A stretch of 5,145 nt of DNA, taken from positions 3,413,836 through 3,418,980 of the forward strand of contig CP059264.1 in assembly GCA_013693915.1 (NCBI GenBank). Direction: 5' to 3'. This stretch comes from Dechloromonas sp. (lineage in GTDB: Bacteria > Pseudomonadota > Gammaproteobacteria > Burkholderiales > Rhodocyclaceae). Below are positions 1 to 5,145 of the stretch, piece after piece. The notes under the pieces were generated by a model. The model saw only the letters and a program-made list of their open reading frames with translations. It did not search any database and had not been told where the DNA came from. The position numbers and the translations under genes were made by a program. Within the stretch, counting starts at the first letter, position 1, and each line of letters opens with the position of its first letter.

Positions 1-798
1 GAACACGTTGAACTGGTGCACCTTGCGGAACTCGGCCATCAGCGCCGCCGGGCCGACGACGTAGCCGATCTTCCAGCCGGTGATGTGGTAGGTCTTGCCG
101 AAACTCGAGACGACGATGCTGCGCGGTGCCAGCTCGGGATGGCCGCACAGGCTGGCATGGCGTTCGCCGTCGAAGAGGATGTGCTCGTACACTTCGTCGG
201 ACAGGACGACGATGTCGGTGCCGCGAACGATTTCCGCCAGTTTTTCGAGGTCGACCGCAGTCAGCAGGCTGCCGGTCGGGTTGTGCGGCGAATTGACGAT
301 GATCATCCGCGTTTTCGGCGTGATCAGGGCCGCCACCTGCGCCCAGTCCGGCGCGTAGCCGGGGAACTGTAGCTGCGCGTAAACCGCCGTGCCGCCGACC
401 GTTTCGATGGCCGGCACGTAGGAGTCATAGACCGGCTCGAAGACGATCACCTCGTCGCCCGGCCGCACGAAGGCGGCGATGGCGGTGAAGATCGCCTGCG
501 TCGCCCCGGCCGTCACCGTCACCTCGCTTTCCACATCGAAACGCGTGCCGTACAGCGCGGCCACCTTGTTGACAATCGCCTGGCGCAGTTCCGGCATGCC
601 CGCCATCGGCGCATACTGGTTGCGCCCGGCCAGCATGTGGCGGTGCATGGCATCGAACAAGGCCGGCTCGGCCTGGAAATCGGGAAAGCCCTGCGACAGG
701 TTCACGGCCCCGCACTCCGCCGCCATGCGCGACATCACGGTAAAGATGGTAGTCCCCATGGACGGGAAGCGGGAATCGATGCGGATCGGGGTTTGCAT
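1..798 (-). CDS. PLP-dependent aminotransferase, methionine/kynurenine aminotransferase (YbdL) type; C-terminus beyond window
   Basis: Class I/II (fold-type I) aminotransferase of the cytoplasm. In this subgroup the E. coli member YbdL transaminates methionine; here the likely role is converting 4-methylthio-2-oxobutyrate to methionine, the last step of methionine salvage. Visible are an N-terminal NLSQGFPDF segment, an NQYAPMAG substrate-loop region, TAGATQAIF (cofactor phosphate-binding region), the SPHNPTG motif with Asn173, DEVYEH with the aspartate that pairs with the pyridine nitrogen, and SSFGKTYHITGWKIGY with the Schiff-base lysine at residue 235. The family is about 380-390 residues, so roughly 120 are missing at the window edge. 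The ATG at 798-796 gives the family N-terminus (MQTPIRIDSRFP); only a weak CAGG lies before it. mtnA, elsewhere in the window and divergent, supports a methionine salvage role. Substrate preference within the subgroup (methionine, kynurenine, glutamine) cannot be settled from sequence alone. Confidence 0.93.
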   Translation of the reverse strand, partial: MQTPIRIDSRFPSMGTTIFTVMSRMAAECGAVNLSQGFPDFQAEPALFDAMHRHMLAGRNQYAPMAGMPELRQAIVNKVAALYGTRFDVESEVTVTAGATQAIFTAIAAFVRPGDEVIVFEPVYDSYVPAIETVGGTAVYAQLQFPGYAPDWAQVAALITPKTRMIIVNSPHNPTGSLLTAVDLEKLAEIVRGTDIVVLSDEVYEHILFDGERHASLCGHPELAPRSIVVSSFGKTYHITGWKIGYVVGPAALMAEFRKVHQFNVF

Positions 799-904
799 GG
801 GCCTGTTGCGGTCGACGGTCAGGAATGGCCAAAAATCATCGCCGATACGCCGGCGGCGCACAAGCCGGAATCCGTTTCGTTCCCCGCAGGCCTGGACGCA
901 TCAC

Positions 905-992
905 GGGGTCGGGTCTTACATTAACGAAACAACCCATCTACGCTAACCAAGATGTCCAGTCCATTGCGTACGCCAATGCAAGACCTGACCCT
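905..992. repeat. Imperfect 22-base inverted repeat, REP/IS200-like remnant candidate
   Basis: The left arm at 905-926 begins GGGGTCGGGTCTTACATTAA. The right arm at 971-992 reads, reverse-complemented, AGGGTCAGGTCTTGCATTGG. By eye the arms agree at 17 of 22 positions, all five differences are A/G, and 44 bases separate them. From memory, AATGCAAGACCTGACCC-type sequences recur in proteobacteria around IS200-like (Y1, REP-associated) transposase genes, so this could be a decayed REPIN/MITE-like copy. No transposase is present. It lies between the GIY-YIG gene and the aminotransferase, in a stretch of about 280 bases (799-1075) where I see no gene. Presence of the inverted repeat is certain; its origin is inference. 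Confidence 0.55.
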
Positions 993-1014
993 ATGCCCGT
1001 GTGCTATGCCCGTG
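991..1014. repeat. 11-base direct repeat (CTATGCCCGTG)
   Basis: CTATGCCCGTG occurs at 991-1001 and again at 1004-1014, separated by two bases. It abuts the right arm of the inverted repeat at 905-992. It may be a small slippage duplication or part of the same decayed mobile sequence. No function is evident. Confidence 0.5.
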
Positions 1015-1075
1015 CCCGCAGAGCCGCCGGGCTCAATGTCCTTTGAAAACGTTCTGACGGCAATTGAAGGAACGT

Positions 1076-2320
1076 CTATTTTCCTTCACCTCCACGCCAC
1101 TTCTCGAACAGCAGTGCATACGCCTGTAACTGAACATCCTCGTCCAGCCTGTCCATATCTAACCACCAGTAGGGAGCGAGGTATTCGTCGACAACACCTT
1201 GAAGCGAATCGACCGTCAAGGGAAATGTCGCGTCATTGACGATGTCGTCCACCGCCTTGTTCAACGTCTTCGGATTGACGAACTTCTCCTGCTTTAAGCG
1301 CTTCGAACGCTCGATGACCCATTTCCTGAACGACGAATCCCATTGCCTCAATATCGTCTGCACGGGCGTTCGCGGCTGGAACAGGAACAACGTGGTTCCC
1401 GAGTCTTCGTGTTCCTCGGACGGGGAATGCCATGACCATTCCGAATGTTCCGACATGAACAGCCCGAGCCGTTCCGCCACCTCGAAGATTTCGTCCGTCT
1501 TGCCCTCCACGGCTCTCTTGTAGGGCATTGAAACCGACGCGGTCTCGACGGCGACGTAGTTCCCCGAGCCGAGCCTGACGAGGTGAAAGAACCCTGTCGC
1601 ATGGTCTTCGTAGGGCAAGCGGACATAGTTGCTTTCGACCGCCTTCCTGACGATTTCGGAGTTCCTGTCGCAATATCCCCAATCCAGGACCAATCCGCTT
1701 CTCTCAATGACGTCGTCGGGCAATTTGTGTCGCGGAAAGCCCAGCTTGAATTTGTCGGCGAACAATTCCGCAAGCCGGTCCTTCTTCGAACGTCTCGCTT
1801 TGTCGATTTGTCCGAGCCTTGCCGACGTCTTTTCAATCTCTTCCAGAATATTTACCGTCTCGGGCTTAGGCACGATGGGTTCGTCATCGACGTAATGGGA
1901 ATAAAGAGAGGCTTTCAATTCCCGCAGTCGCTTGATATCGGCGTCCGCCGACGGGTCCTTCTCGCCCAACTCAGAGAGTATCCGCTCCTTGAGAAAACGA
2001 GCTTCCGCCGTCAGCGGAATTCCGTGCATGGACGGCAGCATGTCCATCGCGGCAGGCTTTTGGAGCAGGACGGAAACATACCTGTCTATCACTTCGGGAT
2101 GCACGGCGAACCATTCCTTGCCCGCTACCAGCTCGTCCTTGAACACCTGCTTGATGACCGTCTCAATCCGCTTCGCTTCCTTCGAGTCGGCCTCGATGGT
2201 CTTGTAAATCTTGAAGTTCGGATTGTGGGTCGTGTAGCCGGCAATCCGCTTGTCGAGGTCGGTGGTGATTCCGATCTTGGTGTTGTTGCCGTCAGTGAGG
2301 ATGTAGATGTGACCGTCCAT
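1076..2320 (-). CDS. GIY-YIG (T5orf172/MUG113-like) domain protein with long uncharacterised C-terminal region
   Basis: A 414-residue protein. Residues 4-71 form a GIY-YIG nuclease-type domain of the T5orf172 variety: HIYIL (5-8) and TKIGIT (14-19) give the two signature strands, Arg25 in DLDKRI fits the catalytic arginine, Glu53 in the RIETVIKQVF helix fits the metal ligand, and GKEWF (67-71) is the usual closing motif. The domain starts at residue 4, which supports this ATG; the upstream GGA makes only a weak ribosome binding site. Residues about 104-190 are charged and probably helical. Residues about 191-414, rich in Trp and aromatic residues (DWGYCD, FLFQPR, YWWLDMD), match no family I recognise. 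It lies 51 bases after the parE-like toxin on the same strand, so co-transcription is plausible. Its base composition is clearly less GC-rich than mtnA, suggesting transfer. DNA cleavage is inferred from the domain only; role unknown (defence, mobile-element or repair nuclease are possibilities). Confidence 0.85.
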   Translation of the reverse strand: MDGHIYILTDGNNTKIGITTDLDKRIAGYTTHNPNFKIYKTIEADSKEAKRIETVIKQVFKDELVAGKEWFAVHPEVIDRYVSVLLQKPAAMDMLPSMHGIPLTAEARFLKERILSELGEKDPSADADIKRLRELKASLYSHYVDDEPIVPKPETVNILEEIEKTSARLGQIDKARRSKKDRLAELFADKFKLGFPRHKLPDDVIERSGLVLDWGYCDRNSEIVRKAVESNYVRLPYEDHATGFFHLVRLGSGNYVAVETASVSMPYKRAVEGKTDEIFEVAERLGLFMSEHSEWSWHSPSEEHEDSGTTLFLFQPRTPVQTILRQWDSSFRKWVIERSKRLKQEKFVNPKTLNKAVDDIVNDATFPLTVDSLQGVVDEYLAPYWWLDMDRLDEDVQLQAYALLFEKWRGGEGK

Positions 2321-2339
2321 GTTTCCGAACCGAGTATGC

Positions 2340-2357
2340 TAACAAAAGTAACAAAAG
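2340..2357. repeat. Perfect 9-base tandem repeat (TAACAAAAG x2)
   Basis: TAACAAAAG occurs twice head to tail at 2340-2348 and 2349-2357. It sits in the 51-base gap between the parE-like stop and the GIY-YIG start, so the transcript would carry CUUUUGUUA twice, 20 or more bases before the start codon. It could be a U-rich leader element, a regulator site or simple slippage. No function is shown. Confidence 0.6.
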
Positions 2358-2371
2358 AGGCCGGGCTCGAG

Positions 2372-2674
2372 TTAAATCCCTTGTCCAAAGATTGCCGGAA
2401 TATCTCGCGCATGATGCAGCATCCGGACAACGGTAATTCCCTGCGTAGTCGGGATGTAGAACAAGACGCAGGGCGTCGATGTCGGCCAACCGCGCAGACC
2501 CGGTGCCAGTTCGCGCCGCTCCCTGCCCATCATGGGTTGATCCAGCAAGCGCTTGGCCTCGGCTTCGATCTGGTCGAGCATACGATCCGCTGCTAATACA
2601 CTGTCGTCGGCAAGATATAGCCAAGCTTCCAGCAAATCGTTCTCGGCGCTGGCGGAGTAAAGCACAGCCGCCAT
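2372..2674 (-). CDS. parE: ParE-like toxin (RelE/ParE superfamily) of a type II TA module
   Basis: A 100-residue cytoplasmic toxin of the ParE branch. ParE proteins studied so far poison DNA gyrase, while related RelE proteins cleave mRNA. Visible are the N-terminal strand and helix (VLYSASAENDLLEAWLYLADD, residues 4-24, with a central Ala-Glu), a second helix (AADRMLDQIEAEAKRLLDQP, 28-47), then LRGWP (60-64), VLFYIP (70-75) and the typical C-terminal VVRMLHHARDIPAIF (82-96). Length is normal. A start 13 codons upstream is possible in frame, but the ATG at 2674 begins right at the fold and shares one base with the antitoxin stop (TGATG), the usual translational coupling in TA pairs. The pair is expected to be repressed by the antitoxin at the upstream palindrome. 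Family assignment is strong; the gyrase target is inferred from the family. Confidence 0.93.
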   Translation of the reverse strand: MAAVLYSASAENDLLEAWLYLADDSVLAADRMLDQIEAEAKRLLDQPMMGRERRELAPGLRGWPTSTPCVLFYIPTTQGITVVRMLHHARDIPAIFGQGI

Positions 2675-2946
2675 CAGGCTGACTTTGTTTTCGCCAGCGT
2701 GGCCCTCCCGCACTCCTTGAGCCTGGACATGTTGACTTCGTGGACTCGTCCGGCATGGATGTCGGCCATGCCTTGAGCAATTTCTGTCTGGAGCGCCGAC
2801 AAATTGGCGGCCTGAATGCCTTGATAGGCTTCAAACAAACGCAACGCCTCCCGGATTACTTCGCTGGCAGAACCATAAAGACCTGATTCGACATGCTGAC
2901 GCACCCGGTTTTCGAGCTCAAGGGGCAAAGAGACGTTGAGGGACAT
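2674..2946 (-). CDS. parD: ParD-like antitoxin, ribbon-helix-helix type (CC2985 family)
   Basis: A 90-residue antitoxin for the adjacent ParE-like toxin. Residues 2-8 (SLNVSLP) form the DNA-contacting strand of a ribbon-helix-helix fold, followed by helices LELENRVRQHVESG (9-22) and SASEVIREALRLFEAY (26-41). The C-terminal half (QAANLSALQTEIAQGMADI and onwards) is the toxin-embracing tail. The reading frame is open well upstream, but this ATG is chosen because the strand starts directly after it and an AAGGA ribosome binding site lies 7 bases before it. A promoter (2978-3006) and a perfect palindrome (2962-2974) lie just upstream, consistent with autorepression by ParD or the ParDE complex. 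The gene overlaps parE by one base. Confidence 0.93.
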   Translation of the reverse strand: MSLNVSLPLELENRVRQHVESGLYGSASEVIREALRLFEAYQGIQAANLSALQTEIAQGMADIHAGRVHEVNMSRLKECGRATLAKTKSA

Positions 2947-2961
2947 GGCAGATTCCTTCGT

Positions 2962-2974
2962 AATGTCAGACATT
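2962..2974. promoter_or_regulatory. Candidate ParD operator palindrome
   Basis: AATGTC-A-GACATT is a perfect 6+1+6 palindrome. It covers the expected transcription start of the parD promoter, about 7 bases past the -10 box, and lies 15 bases before the parD start codon. Ribbon-helix-helix antitoxins normally bind short palindromes there to repress their own operon. The palindrome is certain; the binding protein is inferred. Confidence 0.55.
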
Positions 2975-2977
2975 GCC

Positions 2978-3006
2978 ATTGTATGCCATGCCGACGAAAA
3001 TGCCAG
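2978..3006 (-). promoter_or_regulatory. Sigma-70-type promoter of the parD-parE(-GIY-YIG) operon
   Basis: On the minus strand, CTGGCA (3006-3001, four of six to TTGACA) is followed after 17 bases by TACAAT (2983-2978, five of six to TATAAT). Spacing is ideal, the start would fall near 2971, and the leader of about 25 bases carries the AAGGA ribosome binding site of parD. Confidence 0.6.
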
Positions 3007-3037
3007 AACGCAGCGAGTTGGGACAGTTGGCATTTTC
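2996..3037. repeat. 10-base perfect inverted repeat over the parD -35 region
   Basis: GAAAATGCCA at 2996-3005 is mirrored by TGGCATTTTC at 3028-3037, with 22 bases between. The arm centres are 32 bases apart, about three helical turns. The left arm overlaps the -35 box of the parD promoter, so the pair may be a two-site operator in the intergenic region shared by the two divergent TA operons. Regulatory role is inference. Confidence 0.5.
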
Positions 3038-3117
3038 CGTGTGGACGGCGAATCATGGGAGCTGGACTGGCGGATCATGCGCGAACGCAGGGGCGCAGAC
3101 AAGCGACCTGAAACAGC

Positions 3118-3140
3118 GATATTATTACAAGCGTTATAAC
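3118..3140 (+). promoter_or_regulatory. AT-rich stretch with possible -10 boxes and palindrome, upstream of the AbrB-type antitoxin
   Basis: An AT-rich patch in GC-rich surroundings contains TATTAT (3120-3125) and TATAAC (3135-3140), each five of six to the -10 consensus. The second lies inside the perfect palindrome GTTATAAC (3133-3140). No good -35 box stands at the right distance; CAGACA (3095-3100) is 19 bases before TATTAT. This is the likely promoter/operator zone of the antitoxin-doc(-mtnA) operon, but the exact boxes are uncertain. Confidence 0.3.
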
Positions 3141-3159
3141 ACCCACGCCGGAGGCGGCC

Positions 3160-3382
3160 ATGTTCGCGCTCAAGCTCACCCAGATCGGCAACTCGGTCGG
3201 CGTCGTGCTGCCGAAGGAGGCGCTGGCCATGCTTCATGTCGACAAGGGCGACACCGTCTATCTCGTCGAATCCCCGAAGGCTTCTCGCTGACCCCTACGA
3301 TCCGGAAGTCGCGAAACAGGTCGAAGCCGGCCGCGAGTTCATGCGCGAGTATCGCGACACCTTCCACGAACTGGCCAAGTAA
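3160..3382 (+). pseudogene. AbrB/MazE-type antitoxin of a Doc module, frame broken twice
   Basis: The ATG at 3160 follows GGAGG by 5 bases and opens MFALKLTQIGNSVGVVLPKE, a clear SpoVT/AbrB (MazE-like) swapped-hairpin DNA-binding domain. The frame ends at TGA 3289-3291 after only 43 residues. The expected C-terminal half is still present in other frames: EGFSL(T) from 3276 and YDPEVAKQVEAGREFMREYR onwards from 3296, ending at TAA 3380-3382. Adding one C to each of two four-C runs (3272-3275 and 3292-3295) restores one continuous 74-residue protein of normal family length. The lost part is the tail expected to neutralise Doc; the DNA-binding part would survive. Either two homopolymer sequencing errors or a real double lesion explains this. 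The GTG of doc lies one base after the restored stop, the coupling expected of an intact pair. Family identity is secure; true loss of function is not. Confidence 0.8.
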
Positions 3383-3383
3383 G

Positions 3384-3766
3384 GTGTTCGTCTGGATCGA
3401 CCGCCGTGCGCTGTTGTTGCTGCATGGCGAGAGCCTGGTTCTGCACGGCGGCGCTCCCGGCATCCGCGATGAAGGAATGCTCGACTCGGCCCTGGCCCGC
3501 CCGGAAAACCTGGCCGCCTACGGACAGCCCGACGTTTTCGATTGCGCTGCCGCGTATGCGTTCGGACTCGCGAAGCACCATCCCTGCATCGACGGCAACA
3601 AGCGCGCCGCCTTACTCGCCTGCGGCCTTTTCCTGCACCTGAACGGCCGGCGCCTGACCGCAACCCAGGCCGACGCCACGCTGACTATGCTCTCCCTAGC
3701 CGCGGGCGAACTCGACGAAGCCGCCTTCGCGGCCTGGCTGCGCGCCCACACCGCTTCTCGCAAGCC

Positions 3767-3770
<4 letters not shown>
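3384..3770 (+). CDS. doc: Doc (death-on-curing) toxin, Fic fold
   Basis: A 128-residue Fic-fold toxin, close to the 126 residues of phage P1 Doc, which phosphorylates elongation factor Tu and stops translation. The catalytic motif HPCIDGNKRA spans residues 66-75, with His66, Asp70, Lys73 and Arg74; P1 Doc uses the same numbering for His66 and Asp70. Also typical are HGGAPGIRDEGMLDSALARP (21-40) and the C-terminal SQADATL-like TQADATLTMLSLAAGELDE. The frame is open upstream, but homology starts at VWIDRRALLLLH, so the GTG at 3384, one base after the restored antitoxin stop, is the best start; no good ribosome binding site precedes it, implying coupling to the antitoxin. Its stop overlaps the mtnA start (ATGA). 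No lesion is visible, although the antitoxin frame is broken. Confidence 0.92.
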
Positions 3771-4858
<1,088 letters not shown>

Positions 4859-4903
4859 GACAATTCGCGAACCGATTTCCCTGATTCCCGCCACGAGGTC
4901 GCC

Positions 4904-5145
4904 ATGTCCAATACCGTCCGCAAACCTCACCTGCTCAGCCCGGAAGCCTATCTCGCGTTGGAAGAGGCCGCGCCGGAGAAAAACGAGTACGTCGATGGCG
5001 AAATTTACGCCATGTCTGGGACGACGGTCAGGCATAACAGGATTTCCGGCAATCTGTATCTCGCGCTACGCAACCACCTTGCCGGCCGCCCCTGCGAAAC
5101 CTTCATGGCCGATCTGAAGGTCCACGCCGCGGCCGCCAACGCCTT
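4904..5145 (+). CDS. Uma2-family (DUF820) endonuclease-like protein, N-terminal part; runs off window
   Basis: The first 80 codons of a Uma2-family protein (PF05685, a PD-(D/E)XK-like nuclease fold of unknown cellular role, usually about 190 residues). The family pattern is clear: LSPEAYLALEE (11-21), KNEYVDGEIYAMSG (26-39), HNRISGNLYLALRNHL (44-59) and the start of the core, MADLKVH (68-74), with Asp70 and Lys72; the rest of the active site lies beyond the window. The ATG at 4904 is preceded by GAGG with 5 bases of spacing. It follows mtnA by 45 bases on the same strand, so read-through is possible. Such genes are frequent accessory cargo; nuclease activity is inferred from the fold. Confidence 0.9.
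   Translation, partial: MSNTVRKPHLLSPEAYLALEEAAPEKNEYVDGEIYAMSGTTVRHNRISGNLYLALRNHLAGRPCETFMADLKVHAAAANA

Noticed and set aside
1021..1034. Small hairpin GAGCC-GCCG-GGCTC
   Set aside because: Five base pairs and no T-run on either side; compatible with chance in GC-rich DNA.
1046..1075. Possible terminator just after the GIY-YIG gene (stem ACGTTC/GAACGT then four Ts on the minus strand)
   Set aside because: Only six base pairs with a 15-base loop and a T-run of four; too weak to call as an intrinsic terminator.
952..1239. Plus-strand 95-codon frame across the intergenic stretch and the end of the GIY-YIG gene
   Set aside because: More than half overlaps the GIY-YIG gene antisense, and the remainder runs through the REP-like repeat; nothing recognisable.
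1583..2596. 337-codon plus-strand frame opposite the GIY-YIG and parE genes
   Set aside because: Antisense to two recognised genes, with no family motif and no plausible start signals.
2936..3139. Plus-strand 67-codon frame over the parD start and divergent promoter region
   Set aside because: It lies antisense to parD and over its promoter and operator, has no convincing ribosome binding site and no recognisable family.
2973..3383. Extended reading frame upstream of doc that would give a 265-residue fusion from an ATG at 2973
   Set aside because: It runs across the parD promoter and the antitoxin in the wrong frame; only residues from 3384 on resemble Doc.
4864..4871. Palindrome TTCGCGAA between mtnA and the Uma2 gene
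   Set aside because: Eight-base palindromes are expected by chance and no promoter or hairpin terminator accompanies it.

Overview
The window looks like a GC-rich proteobacterial chromosome, most likely a betaproteobacterium of the Rhodocyclaceae type. This rests on base composition, the style of the MtnA and aminotransferase proteins, and an accessory load of toxin-antitoxin (TA) and Uma2 genes; the taxon is inference. Two housekeeping genes frame an accessory island of about 3 kb. On the left, the minus strand carries the N-terminal 266 residues of a PLP-dependent aminotransferase of the methionine/kynurenine aminotransferase (YbdL) type, cut by the window edge. On the right, the plus strand carries a complete mtnA (methylthioribose-1-phosphate isomerase). 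Both fit the methionine salvage pathway: MtnA early, and the aminotransferase as the likely final step from ketomethylthiobutyrate to methionine. They point away from each other, so the island sits in what may once have been a shared divergent intergenic region.

The island holds two TA modules that diverge from an intergenic segment at about 2947-3159. To the left (minus strand) run a ribbon-helix-helix ParD-like antitoxin, a ParE-like toxin sharing one base with it, and, 51 bases on, a 414-residue protein with an N-terminal GIY-YIG (T5orf172-like) domain and a long unrecognised C-terminal part. This third gene is visibly less GC-rich than mtnA. The parD start has a good ribosome binding site, a convincing promoter and a perfect palindrome over the predicted transcription start, as expected of an autoregulated TA operon.

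To the right (plus strand) runs an AbrB/MazE-type antitoxin followed by a Doc (Fic-fold) toxin. The antitoxin reading frame is broken by two apparent single-C losses, both in four-C runs and 20 bases apart. The Doc toxin is intact with its full Fic motif, and its stop overlaps the mtnA start (ATGA), so mtnA appears to be expressed through the TA operon.

Between the GIY-YIG gene and the aminotransferase is a non-coding stretch of about 280 bases. It contains an imperfect 22-base inverted repeat resembling the ends associated with IS200-like/REP transposases, plus a short direct repeat. After mtnA, the window ends inside a Uma2-family (DUF820, PD-(D/E)XK-like) gene. Nothing here is a clearly new system. 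The best leads are the ParDE-linked GIY-YIG protein, the broken antitoxin beside an intact Doc toxin, and the coupling of a toxin gene to mtnA.
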